Both the position numbers and the translations under genes were made by a program. Shown piece after piece: positions 8,478-17,905 of a stretch of 64,000 bases of DNA. Source of the DNA: Luteibacter sp. OK325 (GTDB taxonomy: Bacteria; Pseudomonadota; Gammaproteobacteria; Xanthomonadales; Rhodanobacteraceae); contig NZ_QAOX01000014.1 in the NCBI RefSeq assembly GCF_003050935.1, forward strand, positions 1-64,000, written 5' to 3'. Below the pieces are notes generated by a model, which worked only from the letters and a program-made list of their open reading frames with translations, made no database searches and was not told where the DNA came from. Numbering within the stretch: position 1 is the stretch's first letter; every line of letters starts with the position of its first letter.

Positions 8478-9023
8478 ATGAAAGCAAGCCTGGGTTCGAT
8501 CGTTCGTGAGGCGCGGGAGCTTTTTCGCCACCACGGTTACGACGGCGCCTCCATGCAGGACCTCGCCACGAAGGTGGGCCTGAAGAAAGCCAGCCTCTAC
8601 ACGCGCTTCCCGACCAAGGAGTCGCTGGTGCCCGAAGTGCTGACCCTCACCAATGACGAGGTGTTCGCCGAGCTGCCGGAAAGCGATGGTCTCGCTGCGT
8701 ACGCGATGGCTCTAGAACGGATTGCGCGTGCGTTGTCTGATCAGACCCGTTGCGTGGGGTTGCACCTGGCCTATGGCGCGTCGGGGCCGGATACGCCCGA
8801 TGCGGCTGTGGCGGTGCGTGGATTTTTCACCGGGCAGCGGGATCGCCTGGCGGCTCTGATTGAGCCGTCGGTGGGTGGCGTTCGTGCGCGTGAGCTGGCG
8901 GGAGATGCGATTGCGCGGCTGGAGGGGGCGACGGTGTGGACGGTGGTTGAGGGGGATGTTGAGCCGATGGCGCGGGCTTTGCGGTTGTCTTTGGAGGAAG
9001 TGGCGAGCGCCCTTCGCCGCTGA
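8478..9023 (+). CDS. TetR family transcriptional regulator
   Basis: A 181-residue regulator with an N-terminal helix-turn-helix (about residues 18-47; GASMQDLATKVGLKKASLYTRF) and a variable ligand-binding C-terminus. It probably represses the divergent hydrolase gene and itself through the palindrome at 8446-8457. Its last codons and TGA stop fall inside a REP hairpin (9014-9036), so the C-terminal arginines are repeat-derived. Codon choice near the 3' end is richer in G-rich codons than the 5' half. Confidence 0.9.
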   Translation: MKASLGSIVREARELFRHHGYDGASMQDLATKVGLKKASLYTRFPTKESLVPEVLTLTNDEVFAELPESDGLAAYAMALERIARALSDQTRCVGLHLAYGASGPDTPDAAVAVRGFFTGQRDRLAALIEPSVGGVRARELAGDAIARLEGATVWTVVEGDVEPMARALRLSLEEVASALRR

Positions 9024-9036
9024 AGCGGCTCCCACA
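9014..9036 (+). repeat. REP element (single copy)
   Basis: This is the 23-base form TCGCCGCTGAAGCGGCTCCC plus ACA, whose GCCGC/GCGGC arms pair around TGAA. The tetR stop codon TGA at 9021-9023 lies in the loop of the hairpin. Confidence 0.85.
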
Positions 9037-9131
9037 GGGGGCTGCTCCTAAAGGGGGCTGCTCCTAAAGGGGGCTGCTCCTACAGGGGGCTGCTCCTAAA
9101 GGGGGCGTCTCCTACAGGGGGCGGTTCCCAT
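9036..9131. repeat. 16-bp tandem repeat derived from a REP tail
   Basis: About six units of AGGGGGCTGCTCCTAA with small variants follow the REP directly (unit starts 9036, 9052, 9068, 9084, 9100 and 9116). The GCTCCTACAGGGGG part resembles the REP end GCTCCCACAGGGGG, so the array looks like local expansion of the REP flank. It precedes the antiporter gene. Confidence 0.85.
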
Positions 9132-9186
9132 GGTGTTCGTAAGAGTGTGCGGTCCTGTACGCTTTGGCCGGGCTTGGGGAGAGCGG

Positions 9187-10371
9187 ATGAGTACGACGGA
9201 ACTGTTCCTGATCGCGATGACGATCATCCTTGGCGTGCCTTATCTGATCTGGCGCGTGTTCCGAACCGACTACTGGGCGCCCCTGGTGGTGGTGCAGATC
9301 CTCACCGGCATCCTGCTCGGGCCCGGCGTGCTTGGGAAAGTCTTTCCCGACTACTACACGACCGTTTTCACACCACCGGTGATCGGTGCATTGAATGGCA
9401 TCGCCTGGTGGGCGGTGATGGTGTTCGTCTGGATCGCCGGTATCGAGCTGGATCTGCGCGAGGTGTGGAAAAAGCGTCGTGAATGTGGCACCACGGCGGC
9501 TTTCGCGCTCGCCGTGCCGCTGGTCACCGGCTCCCTGGTCGCCGCCGGCATGCTGGCCTGGCGGGCCGGCTGGATGGGCGACGCGGCGAGCACATGGCAG
9601 TTCATCCTCGGCATCGGCATGGCCTGCGCGGTGACTGCGTTGCCCATCCTCATCCTGTTGATGGAAAAGATGGGCATCCTGCGCGAACCGCTCGGCCAGC
9701 GCGTGCTGCGTTACGCCAGCCTCGATGACCTGGCCATCTGGGCCGTGCTGGCGATCATCCTGCTCGACTGGAAACGCGTCGGCCACCAGGCCGCCTTTCT
9801 CGCCGGCTTCGCCGTGGTGGCGTGGCTGTTCCGCCGCCTCATGGCACGCCTGCCGGAGATGGATCGCTACTTCGTCGGCCTGATCTGGCTCGCCGCCTGC
9901 GGCTACGGCGCGGACTGGTGCGGACTGCACTTCATGGTCGGTGCCTTCCTCGCCGGTGCGGTGATGGAGCGCGACTGGTTCAACATCGAACGCCTCGATG
10001 GTCTCCGTCACAACGTCCTGCTCGTCGTGATGCCGGTGTTCTTCCTTTCCACCGGCCTGCGCACGAACTGGCAGATCGGCGGCACAGCTGTCTTCATCGC
10101 CGCGGCACTGTTGCTGGTGGCCTCGGTCGCGGGCAAGCTTGCCGGCGTGGGCATAGCCGGTAAGCTACTTGGCTGGAAGCGCGGCGACGCGTGGACTGTG
10201 GGCTGGCTGCTGCAGACGAAGGCACTGATCATGATCATCTTCGTCAACGTGTTGCTCGATCGTCACATCATCACCAGCGAGACCTTCACCGCCCTGCTGC
10301 TCATGGCCGTGGCGAGCACCATGCTCACCGTGCCCATCGTGGCGCCCCGACTCAAACACCTGACGACATGA
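9187..10371 (+). CDS. cation/proton antiporter, CPA2 (KefB-like) family
   Basis: A 394-residue integral membrane protein of about 12 hydrophobic segments, starting at the ATG at 9187 behind a GGGGAGAG ribosome site. Family features include the [17 protein letters not shown] segment and the conserved acidic pair in SLDDLAIW. It lacks the C-terminal RCK/TrkA-N domain of KefB/KefC. It likely exchanges Na+ or K+ for protons across the inner membrane. The MFS gene overlaps its stop by four bases (ATGA), which suggests an operon. Confidence 0.88.
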   Translation: MSTTELFLIAMTIILGVPYLIWRVFRTDYWAPLVVVQILTGILLGPGVLGKVFPDYYTTVFTPPVIGALNGIAWWAVMVFVWIAGIELDLREVWKKRRECGTTAAFALAVPLVTGSLVAAGMLAWRAGWMGDAASTWQFILGIGMACAVTALPILILLMEKMGILREPLGQRVLRYASLDDLAIWAVLAIILLDWKRVGHQAAFLAGFAVVAWLFRRLMARLPEMDRYFVGLIWLAACGYGADWCGLHFMVGAFLAGAVMERDWFNIERLDGLRHNVLLVVMPVFFLSTGLRTNWQIGGTAVFIAAALLLVASVAGKLAGVGIAGKLLGWKRGDAWTVGWLLQTKALIMIIFVNVLLDRHIITSETFTALLLMAVASTMLTVPIVAPRLKHLTT

Positions 10372-11621
10372 CTTCGCACATTCCGGTACGCCGCGCCGCC
10401 GTGATTTTCATCTTCATCACGGTGCTGATCGACATCCTCGCCTTCGGCATCATCATCCCGGTGCTTCCGCACCTGATCGAACAGATGACCGGCGGCACGG
10501 TGTCGAACGCGGCGTGGTGGGTCGGGATCTTCGGCACGGTATTCGCGACCGTGCAGTTCATCTGTTCACCCATCCAGGGGGCACTATCCGATCGTTTCGG
10601 TCGCCGTCCGGTCATCCTGCTGTCAAACCTGGGCCTGGGCCTGGATTTCGTGCTGATGGCGGTGGCGCCGTCGCTGTGGCTGCTTTTTGTCGGCCGCATT
10701 ATTTCCGGCATCACCGCGGCCAGTTTCACCACCGCCAATGCGTATATCGCCGACGTGACGCCACCGGAGAAACGCGCGGGCGCCTTCGGCATGCTCGGTG
10801 GCGCCTTCGGCATCGGCTTCATCATCGGGCCGGCACTGGGGGGCTTTCTCGGTGGCATCGACCTGCGCCTGCCCTTCTGGGTGGCCGCGGGCCTGGCACT
10901 GACCAATTTCGCCTACGGCTTTTTCATCCTGCCGGAGTCGTTGCCGCCGGAAAAGCGCGCGACCCGTTTCGAGCCGCACACGGCGCACCCGCTCGGCGCC
11001 CTGAAGATGCTCCGCCGTCACCGCGAAGTGCTCGGCCTGTCGGTGGTGATGTTCCTGTTTTACCTCGCGCACTACGTGCTGCAGACCGTATTCGTCCTCT
11101 ACGCCGACTACCGGTACGACTGGGGCCCGCAGGAGGTCGGCTACGTGCTGGCCCTGGTAGGCGTGTGCGACGGCTCCGTGCAGGCATTCCTAAGCGGGCG
11201 GCTCTCGACGCGTTTCGGGGAACGGCCCGTGCTGCTGGCCGGCATGGCCTTTGGCGCGGCCTCATTCGCGGTGATGGGCCTGGCACCCGTGGGCTGGGCC
11301 TTCCTGATCGGGATTCCGTTGATGGCGCTGTGGGGACTGGCGGGCCCTCCGATCCAGTCGATCATGACCCGCCACGTCGCTCCCGACGAACAGGGCCGGC
11401 TGCAGGGAGCAGTGACCAGCCTGGGAAGCTTCGCCGGTATTTTCGGCCCTTACCTGTTCGCCCAGATCTTCGCCTTTGCGATCGCGCCCGACCGCAATGT
11501 GCATCTGCCGGGCGTTCCGTTCCTGCTCGCCGCGGGTCTGCTGGCGGTCGGCATGGCTGTCGCCGCCCGCGCCACCCGGCACCAGGCAAAGGCACCGTCG
11601 ACCCAGCGAATTGCGAGCTAA
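10368..11621 (+). CDS. MFS transporter, TetA/TCR-like
   Basis: A 417-residue, 12-segment major facilitator. Motif A is [14 protein letters not shown] between helices 2 and 3, and the first helix carries [15 protein letters not shown], typical of the DHA1 TCR/Tet drug-proton antiporters. It starts at the ATG overlapping the antiporter stop codon. It probably exports small molecules; calling it a tetracycline pump would be over-reading. Confidence 0.88.
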   Translation: MTSHIPVRRAAVIFIFITVLIDILAFGIIIPVLPHLIEQMTGGTVSNAAWWVGIFGTVFATVQFICSPIQGALSDRFGRRPVILLSNLGLGLDFVLMAVAPSLWLLFVGRIISGITAASFTTANAYIADVTPPEKRAGAFGMLGGAFGIGFIIGPALGGFLGGIDLRLPFWVAAGLALTNFAYGFFILPESLPPEKRATRFEPHTAHPLGALKMLRRHREVLGLSVVMFLFYLAHYVLQTVFVLYADYRYDWGPQEVGYVLALVGVCDGSVQAFLSGRLSTRFGERPVLLAGMAFGAASFAVMGLAPVGWAFLIGIPLMALWGLAGPPIQSIMTRHVAPDEQGRLQGAVTSLGSFAGIFGPYLFAQIFAFAIAPDRNVHLPGVPFLLAAGLLAVGMAVAARATRHQAKAPSTQRIAS

Positions 11622-11680
11622 CCCTCGTGATTTCTCGTAGTATGGCCCTGGTATTCGGCAGTTAACGCGACCGTTGGGGC

Positions 11681-13045
11681 GTGCGTTTGGACAACCAGGT
11701 CTGGGAAAGCAAGTATCACGAGGCCGTAGAACGGTTGAGCCGTGAAGAAGCTCAGTGGCGGACGGCCGAGTCCCTGCTGCGCCAGCTTGTCGGCTGTCTC
11801 GGTCGCGCCGCCCATGGCGCCCACGACCAGGTCGATCCACACATCGAACGCCTCTCCGGCGCCCTGCAGGGTCCGATGGACGCGATGACGCTCGAGCCGC
11901 TGGTGAACGGGCTGAGCGAAGCCATGAGCAACCTGGGCGCGAGCCCGCGCGGCACGCACGCGGAGAGGTCGATCCCGATCACCCGCCCGCCGCGCACGGA
12001 GCACGGTTCGTCCGTGCAGTCCGCACTGAGCCGTCTGGTCGATCGCATCATCGTGCTGCCACGCCTGGCGGACCGCGCCAACGAACTGCGCCACGATGTG
12101 GCTGACGCAAGCGACCTGGTCGCCCTCGCCACCTGCGGCGATCGCCTCGCCGATCTGATCAACGAACAGCGCCTCGGCCTGCAGCGCGAAATCGATGCCT
12201 TGCAGGCCGTGCTTCGCCACGTCACCGGCCGGCTGGACGAGCTGAGCCAATACATGTCGCGCGAGCTGGCCGACCAATCCACCGGCGAGGCCAATGGACA
12301 GGCCCTGGACGCATCGGTCGCCCACGAGATGCGCCTGCTCAGCGAAGCCGCACTCGAATACGACGACGTGCACGACCTGCGCGAGCGGGTCAATGCCAGT
12401 CTGGAGACGATCGCCCGCTGTTTCAGCGAGTTCCGCGACCGCGAAGGCTCACGCCTTACCGCGTACCGCGACCGTGCCGAGAAGATGCGCCAGCGCATCG
12501 AGCAGTTGGAAACCGAACGCAACACCTTGCAGCGCTCGCTGGAACGCGAGCATGAACTGGCGCAGACCGACACCATGATCGGCATGCCCAATCGGCTCGC
12601 CTACGAGAAACGCATCGAAGCCGCGTTCGAAAGCTGGCAGACCACGACGCGCCCGCTCAGCATCGCTGCGATCGACATCGATCACTTCAAGAGCATCAAC
12701 GATACCTACGGTCACACCGCGGGCGACGCGGTGTTGCGGATCATCGGCCAGGCGCTGGTGAAGCACGTGCGACCCTGCGATTTCGTCGCACGTTACGGCG
12801 GCGAGGAGTTCATCGTGCTGTTCGACGGTGCGGACGAAGTGGAATCCATGCAGGTGTGCGAACGCCTGCGCGGCAAGATCCAGCACCTCGCCTTCCACGC
12901 CAGCCGCCAGCCAGTCCGTGTGACAGCATCCATCGGCCTGGCGCAGTTCCAGCCGGGCGACACCCCGCAGACCGTATTCGATCGCGCGGATCTCGCGCTG
13001 TATACGGCAAAGAATGGCGGCCGTAACCGCTGCGTCGTCGGGTAA
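11681..13045 (+). CDS. GGDEF diguanylate cyclase with helical N-terminal domain
   Basis: A 454-residue protein with a GTG start. Residues 1-280 are helical and coiled-coil rich with no membrane segment, so it is probably cytoplasmic. The C-terminal GGDEF domain (about 290-450) has the active motif GGEEF at 373-377 and an inhibitory I-site RPCD at 364-367, exactly five residues upstream, so it should make cyclic di-GMP with product feedback. The N-terminal region may sense a signal or promote dimerisation; its input is unknown. Confidence 0.92.
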   Translation: MRLDNQVWESKYHEAVERLSREEAQWRTAESLLRQLVGCLGRAAHGAHDQVDPHIERLSGALQGPMDAMTLEPLVNGLSEAMSNLGASPRGTHAERSIPITRPPRTEHGSSVQSALSRLVDRIIVLPRLADRANELRHDVADASDLVALATCGDRLADLINEQRLGLQREIDALQAVLRHVTGRLDELSQYMSRELADQSTGEANGQALDASVAHEMRLLSEAALEYDDVHDLRERVNASLETIARCFSEFRDREGSRLTAYRDRAEKMRQRIEQLETERNTLQRSLEREHELAQTDTMIGMPNRLAYEKRIEAAFESWQTTTRPLSIAAIDIDHFKSINDTYGHTAGDAVLRIIGQALVKHVRPCDFVARYGGEEFIVLFDGADEVESMQVCERLRGKIQHLAFHASRQPVRVTASIGLAQFQPGDTPQTVFDRADLALYTAKNGGRNRCVVG

Positions 13046-13065
13046 GACGCCCCAGATGGCGCCGC

Positions 13066-13764
13066 TCAGACGGCGACGCTGAAGAGCCGACCGACCACGG
13101 CCGACAAGGCCATCGCAAGCGCCCCCCAGAAGACGATGCGTGCGACGCTGCGCGTGAGGTTCGCGCCACCGAGCCGCGCGGAAATGGCGCCGAGGATCGC
13201 GAGGGCCAGCAGCGACACCGCGACCGTGACCATGGCCATCCGCTCCCGTGGCGACCACACCGCCGCGAGAATCGGCAGGATGGCGCCGGAAGCAAAACTC
13301 ACCGCCGAGGCCGAGGCCGCCTGCAGCGGCTTCGCCGACGTGGTCACGGACAGCCCGAGCTCGTCGCGCGCGTGGGCTTCGAGGGCGTTGTGCTTCATGA
13401 GCTGCTCGGCCACCTCGTGCGCCAGCGTCCGCTCCAGGCCGCGCCGCACGTAGATCTCGGTCAACTCCTTGTGCTCGCCGGTCGGGTCGTCGCGCAGTTC
13501 GCGCGATTCCAGATCCAGTTCGGCCTGCTCGCTGTCGGCCTGCGAGCGTACGGACACGTACTCGCCCGCCGCCATCGACATGGCGCCGGCGACCAACCCG
13601 GCGACGCCGGCAAGCAGGACGCTACCCGACGCCGCCTGCGCGGATGCGACGCCGACGAGCAGGCTGGCCGTGGACAGGATGCCGTCGTTCGCACCAAGCA
13701 CGGCTGCGCGCAGCCAGCCAATGCGATCCAGCCGGTGGTGTTCGCGGTGCTTAGGCCTGAGCAT
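13066..13764 (-). CDS. VIT1/CCC1 family metal transporter
   Basis: An inner-membrane protein of about 232 residues with the family start RIGWLRAAVLGANDGILSTASL, a cytoplasmic acidic/helical middle (EHKELTEIYVRRGLERTLAHEVAEQL) and further membrane segments. VIT/CCC1 proteins move Fe2+ or Mn2+. The start at 13764 has GAGG nine bases upstream; an alternative ATG at 13797 adds 11 residues without a ribosome site. It is divergent from the DUF1993 gene. Confidence 0.88.
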   Translation of the reverse strand: MLRPKHREHHRLDRIGWLRAAVLGANDGILSTASLLVGVASAQAASGSVLLAGVAGLVAGAMSMAAGEYVSVRSQADSEQAELDLESRELRDDPTGEHKELTEIYVRRGLERTLAHEVAEQLMKHNALEAHARDELGLSVTTSAKPLQAASASAVSFASGAILPILAAVWSPRERMAMVTVAVSLLALAILGAISARLGGANLTRSVARIVFWGALAMALSAVVGRLFSVAV

Positions 13765-13916
13765 CGGGCGCAACCTCGTTGGGGCGGGGGCCTTCATGGG
13801 GTTCAGGAGGGCTCATGGCGACATCGTAACCGCACACCCCGTCGACGCGTCGCCAACGAACCCGCAAACTACGCCGCGGCGGCCGTCCGGCCGCTACCCA
13901 CGACAAGAGTCCCTCC

Positions 13917-14423
13917 ATGTCCATCTCCATGTACCAGACCTGCGTGCCCGTCCTCGTGCGTGCATTGAACAACCTCTCCGCGGTGCTCGCCAAGGGCGCC
14001 GCCCACGCCACCGAGCGCAACATCGCGCCGGAAGTGCTGCTCAACACGCGCATCACTCCCGACATGTTCCCCCTGATCCGCCAGGTGCAGATCGCCACGG
14101 ACATGGCGAAGGGTGCAGGCGCGCGCCTCGCCGGTGTCGAGCCGCCGAAGATGGAAGACAACGAGACCACCTTCGACGAACTGCAGGCACGCATCGCCAC
14201 CGTGATCAAGCAGCTTGAGGCGTATACGCCGGCGCAGATCGACGGCAGTGAGGATCGCGTCGTGGTGCTTAAGCAGCGCAGCGGCGAGATCACCTTCCGC
14301 GGCCAGGATTACCTGCTCGGCTTCGTGCTGCCGAATGTGTACTTCCACACCACCACGGCCTACGCGATCCTGCGCGGCGTGGGTGTGGTGCTGGGTAAGT
14401 CGGACTTCATCGGCAAGCCGTAA
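13917..14423 (+). CDS. DUF1993 family protein (copy 1)
   Basis: A 168-residue helical protein of the DUF1993 family, which is distantly like DinB four-helix bundles. It carries MYQTCVPVLVRAL, the EDNETTFDELQARI motif and a PNVYFHTTTAYAILR segment. A paralogue lies at 16422-16916, on the far side of the ABC exporter, and shares the DNETTF core and the FHxTTAYxIL segment. The biochemical role is unknown. Confidence 0.85.
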   Translation: MSISMYQTCVPVLVRALNNLSAVLAKGAAHATERNIAPEVLLNTRITPDMFPLIRQVQIATDMAKGAGARLAGVEPPKMEDNETTFDELQARIATVIKQLEAYTPAQIDGSEDRVVVLKQRSGEITFRGQDYLLGFVLPNVYFHTTTAYAILRGVGVVLGKSDFIGKP

Positions 14424-14467
14424 GCGCTATGGCTGGGCCCGGCACTGCGTGTGCCGGGACTGCTCGT

Positions 14468-14535
14468 TGTGGGAGCCGCTTCAGCGGCGATGGCCCTGAG
14501 GCAATCTGGCTATCGCCGCTGAAGCGGCTCCCACA
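14468..14535. repeat. inverted pair of REP elements
   Basis: A reverse copy (14468-14490) and a forward copy (14513-14535) of the 23-base REP face each other across 22 bases. They lie between the convergent DUF1993 and ABC permease genes and could fold into a large stem that ends transcription from either side. Confidence 0.88.
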
Positions 14536-14580
14536 TGGTTCTTATTCCCACATGGTCCTTATTCCCACATGGTCCTTATC
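14536..14580. repeat. 17-bp tandem repeat derived from a REP tail
   Basis: Two full units of TGGTCCTTATTCCCACA (the first with one change) and a partial third follow the REP. The TCCCACA end copies the REP terminus. The partial unit runs into the stop codon of the ABC permease on the other strand. Confidence 0.82.
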
Positions 14581-15340
14581 AGGACTTCAGCTTCCAGCCC
14601 GTGCGGAAGATCCACCAGACCACGCCAAGGCAGATCAGCAGGAAGCCTATCGTCGCACCGGCGCTGACCAGCACGTTCACGTCCGCCTGTCCGTAGAAGC
14701 TCCAGCGAAAACCGTTGACCAGATACACCACCGGGTTGAACAGAGTGATCTTCTGCCACACCGGTGGCAGCATGGAAATGGAATAGAAGCTGCCGCCGAG
14801 GAAGGTGAGCGGGGTGATCACCATCAACGGCACCACCTGCAGTTTCTGGAAGTCGTCCGCCCACAGGCCGATGATGAAACCGAACAGGCTGAAGGTGACC
14901 GCGGTGAGGATGAGGAAGGCCAGCATCCAGAACGGATGCTGGATCTCATACGCGACGAAGAAGCGTGCAGTGAGCAGGATAAGCAGGCCAAGGATCACCG
15001 ACTTGGTCGCGGCCGCTCCGACGTACCCGATCACCACTTCCACGTACGAAACCGGCGCCGACAATAACTCGTAGATCGTGCCGGCCCACTTCGGCATGTA
15101 GATGCCAAACGATGCGTTGGAGATGCTCTCGTTGAGCAACGACAGCATGATCAGGCCGGGAATAATGAAGGCGCCGTAGCTCACGCCGCCGATCGCACCC
15201 ATGCGCGAACCAATCGCCGCGCCGAAGACCACGAAGTACAACGAGGTCGACAGCACCGGCGAGGCGATGCTCTGCATCAGCGTGCGGAAGGTACGGGCCA
15301 TTTCGAAGCGGTAAATCGCGCGGATCGCATGGATGTTCAT
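14579..15340 (-). CDS. ABC-2 type permease, YadH-like
   Basis: A 253-residue membrane protein with about six hydrophobic segments and the ABC-2 permease look ([22 protein letters not shown], then [15 protein letters not shown]). It pairs with the ATPase gene, whose stop overlaps this start by four bases. YadGH-type exporters sit in the inner membrane; the substrate is not known. The stop codon falls at the edge of a REP-derived tandem repeat. Confidence 0.92.
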   Translation of the reverse strand: MNIHAIRAIYRFEMARTFRTLMQSIASPVLSTSLYFVVFGAAIGSRMGAIGGVSYGAFIIPGLIMLSLLNESISNASFGIYMPKWAGTIYELLSAPVSYVEVVIGYVGAAATKSVILGLLILLTARFFVAYEIQHPFWMLAFLILTAVTFSLFGFIIGLWADDFQKLQVVPLMVITPLTFLGGSFYSISMLPPVWQKITLFNPVVYLVNGFRWSFYGQADVNVLVSAGATIGFLLICLGVVWWIFRTGWKLKS

Positions 15341-16293
15341 ACGCCGCCCCTCACCAGGCTCACGAAAATATCCTCGAGCGAACTCTCACTGGAGTGCAGG
15401 TCCTTGAAGTCGATACCGAGTTCGCCCAGCTTGCGCAGCAGCATGGCGATGCCGGTGTCGTTGCCCTGGGTGTCGAAGGTATAGGTCAGGCACTGGCCGT
15501 CGCCGGACAATTCCAGTGGCCACTCACGCAGGCCTTCGGGCACGGATTCGAGCGGACTCTGCAAGGACAGTGTGAGCTGCTTCTTGCCGAGCTTCTGCAT
15601 CAGCGTGTTCTTCTCTTCCACCAGCACGATCTCGCCGCGGTTGATCACGCCAATGCGATCGGCCATCTGCTCGGCTTCCTCGATGTAATGCGTGGTGAGG
15701 ATGATGGTGACACCCGACTCGCGCAGGCGGCGGACCATTTCCCACATGTCGTGACGCAATTCCACGTCGACGCCGGCCGTGGGCTCATCCAGGAACAGCA
15801 CGCGAGGTTCATGCGCAAGCGCCTTGGCGATCAGGACGCGTCGCTTCATGCCGCCGGACAGCGCCATGATCTTCGAGTCCTTCTTCTCCCATAGCGAGAG
15901 ATCGCGCAGGATGCGTTCCAGGTGCACCGGGTTCGGCGCCTTGCCGAACAGGCCGCGGCTGAACTTCACCGTGGCCCAGACCGTTTCGAACGCATCGGTG
16001 GAGAGCTCCTGCGGCACCAGGCCGATAAGGCCGCGCGCCGCGCGGTAGTCGCGCACGATGTCGTGGCCGTCCACATGCACGCTGCCTTCGCTACCGTTGA
16101 CGATGCCGCAGATGATGCTGATGAGGGTGGTCTTGCCGGCACCGTTCGGGCCGAGCAGGGCGAAGATCTCGCCGCGGCGGATCTCCAGGTCCACGTTATT
16201 GAGCGCCCGCAGGCCGCTCTTGTAGTGCTTGGATAGCCCGCGCACCGAGACGATGGCGTCGGGCGCGGAAGTGGTAGCGTCGAGTGGCGACAT
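15337..16293 (-). CDS. ABC transporter ATP-binding protein, YadG-like
   Basis: A 318-residue ATPase. Walker A is GPNGAGKT at 48-55, the signature is LSGGMKRR, Walker B is [12 protein letters not shown] and the switch histidine is in TTHY. The C-terminal extension after about residue 230 is typical of CcmA/YadG exporters. Start 16293 gives the usual N-terminus; the frame extends 28 codons upstream without family similarity. It powers the permease encoded behind it. Confidence 0.93.
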   Translation of the reverse strand: MSPLDATTSAPDAIVSVRGLSKHYKSGLRALNNVDLEIRRGEIFALLGPNGAGKTTLISIICGIVNGSEGSVHVDGHDIVRDYRAARGLIGLVPQELSTDAFETVWATVKFSRGLFGKAPNPVHLERILRDLSLWEKKDSKIMALSGGMKRRVLIAKALAHEPRVLFLDEPTAGVDVELRHDMWEMVRRLRESGVTIILTTHYIEEAEQMADRIGVINRGEIVLVEEKNTLMQKLGKKQLTLSLQSPLESVPEGLREWPLELSGDGQCLTYTFDTQGNDTGIAMLLRKLGELGIDFKDLHSSESSLEDIFVSLVRGGV

Positions 16294-16421
16294 GGGGACC
16301 CGCGTATCGATGGGTAAGGCGGCCGATGGTAGACCGATTGGACGAAGACTGCCCGCCTTGTCCGATGCCCTGGCCACCCCCAGATCTGAGCGGATTGCCC
16401 AACCAGAAGGCCCTGCCTGCC

Positions 16422-16916
16422 ATGACCATTTCCGCTTACGACGCGTCGGTACCTGTCTTCATCCGCGGTTTCCGCGTGCTGGCCGAACTGCTGGACAAGG
16501 CCGAGGCCCAGGCCGATGGCGCCCGCCTGATCGACGCGCGTCTCGCCCCGGACATGCTGACCCTGGCTGGCCAGGTGCAGCGCGCCAGCGACACGGCGAA
16601 GTTCGCCATTGCCCGCATTGGCGAGGTCCAGCCGCCGTCCTTCGACGACAACGAGACCACGTTCGCCGAACTGCGCAAGCGTATCGACGGCACGGTGGCC
16701 TGGATCGAATCGGTGGACCGCGCGGTCATCGAGGCCGGTGAAGCGCGCCCCCTGTCGCGCAAGTTCAAGGACACCGAGCACAGCTTCACCGCGGCCTCGT
16801 ACCTGCTGACGTTCGCCATCCCGAACTTTTTCTTCCACGTGACGACGGCGTACGACATCCTCCGCCACAACGGTGTCGCTATCGGCAAACTGGATTACCT
16901 CGGTTTCAACGCATGA
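16422..16916 (+). CDS. DUF1993 family protein (copy 2)
   Basis: A 164-residue paralogue of the protein at 13917-14423, with [17 protein letters not shown], the [14 protein letters not shown] core and [18 protein letters not shown]. It is divergent from the ABC exporter and overlaps the start of the glycosylase gene by four bases (ATGA). Function unknown. Confidence 0.85.
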   Translation: MTISAYDASVPVFIRGFRVLAELLDKAEAQADGARLIDARLAPDMLTLAGQVQRASDTAKFAIARIGEVQPPSFDDNETTFAELRKRIDGTVAWIESVDRAVIEAGEARPLSRKFKDTEHSFTAASYLLTFAIPNFFFHVTTAYDILRHNGVAIGKLDYLGFNA

Positions 16917-17497
16917 CCGATGGCAAGGCCCGCTGCGCCTGGGGTGACGCCGACGAGCTCATGCGTGCCTACCACGACACCGAGTGGGGCGTGCCTGAGC
17001 GCGACGGACGCAAGCTCTGGGAAAAGCTGATCCTCGACGGCTTCCAGGCCGGCCTGTCGTGGCGCACCATCCTCGCCCGCCGCGAGGGTTTCCGGCGCGC
17101 TTTCGACGGTTTCGATCCCGAGCGCGTGGCCGCGTATGGACCCGACGATGTCGCCCGCCTGCTCGGCGACGCCGGCATCATCCGCTCGCGCAGCAAGATC
17201 GGCGCGGCGATCAACAATGCGAAGGCCTATCTCGCCATGCGCGACGCAGGTGAGGACTTTGCACGGTTCTGTTGGGATGCCGTCGGAGGCCAGCCGATTC
17301 CGTGGGAGGGCCCGGTGCCGCCGAACAGCCCTCTGTCGGAGGACATCTCGAAAGCCCTGCGCCAGCGCGGCTTCACCTTCGTCGGGCCAACCATCGTCTT
17401 CGCCTGGCTGGAGGCCACCGGCCTGATCAATTCGCACGCCCCGGACTGCTTCCGGCGCGACGAAATAGCTCGCAAAACCTTGCGCGCCAAGGGTTAA
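16913..17497 (+). CDS. tag: DNA-3-methyladenine glycosylase I
   Basis: A 194-residue base-excision enzyme that removes 3-methyladenine from alkylated DNA. It begins RCAWGDADELMRAYHDTEWG, very like E. coli Tag, with the helix-hairpin-helix region around DAGIIRSRSKIGAAINNAKAYL. The zinc ligands near both ends (Cys in RCAW, His near AYHD, and His/Cys in SHAPDCF) are conserved. It is translationally coupled to the DUF1993 gene. Confidence 0.95.
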   Translation: MTDGKARCAWGDADELMRAYHDTEWGVPERDGRKLWEKLILDGFQAGLSWRTILARREGFRRAFDGFDPERVAAYGPDDVARLLGDAGIIRSRSKIGAAINNAKAYLAMRDAGEDFARFCWDAVGGQPIPWEGPVPPNSPLSEDISKALRQRGFTFVGPTIVFAWLEATGLINSHAPDCFRRDEIARKTLRAKG

Positions 17498-17581
17498 CGG
17501 GTTTTTTAACCGGACCGGCGTAGCGTGGGCTCAACGCCGCTCCGGCGTTGTCAGGTCTACCCACCGATAGCGAGGGTTTCC

Positions 17582-17863
17582 ATGGCTTCGAGCTCCGCCC
17601 AACTGTTTATTCCGTACAGCGAATCGACACAGGGACCGTGGATCGTACGCCGTGCCTCCATGCCCCTCGGCCGTTACGCCTCGCAGCCCATGGCGATCGC
17701 CGCCGCGGAGGCGCTGGCGCCCAGCCTGTCCGACAGCCTGGGTCGTCCGGTCGAGATCCATGTCCAGCAAGCCGATGGCACGTGGGAAGAACACACCTAC
17801 GTCGTCGCTGGTCTCGTTGCTGGTACCCCGGTACCTCCCGTCGGAATCAACCGTCACGCCTGA
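17582..17863 (+). CDS. small conserved hypothetical protein, DUF2188-like
   Basis: A 93-residue protein with GAGGGT before its ATG. The pattern PWIVRRASM, then an alanine-rich helix (PMAIAAAEALAPSLSDSLG), then VEIHVQQADGTWEE resembles the beta-helix-beta arrangement of DUF2188 proteins, but the match is weak. It lies 42 bases before dinG. Confidence 0.65.
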   Translation: MASSSAQLFIPYSESTQGPWIVRRASMPLGRYASQPMAIAAAEALAPSLSDSLGRPVEIHVQQADGTWEEHTYVVAGLVAGTPVPPVGINRHA

Positions 17864-17905
17864 GCGTCGTGAGGTGAGACAGGTATGAGGTAACCTTGGC
17901 CGGTT

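Noticed and set aside
9036-9131. CRISPR-like array
   Set aside because: The units are directly adjacent with no spacers, and the period is only 16 bases.
17487-17514. Terminator after tag (GGTTAA and TTAACC arms with a T run)
   Set aside because: The T run lies in the loop and not after the stem, and the stem is only six AT-rich pairs.
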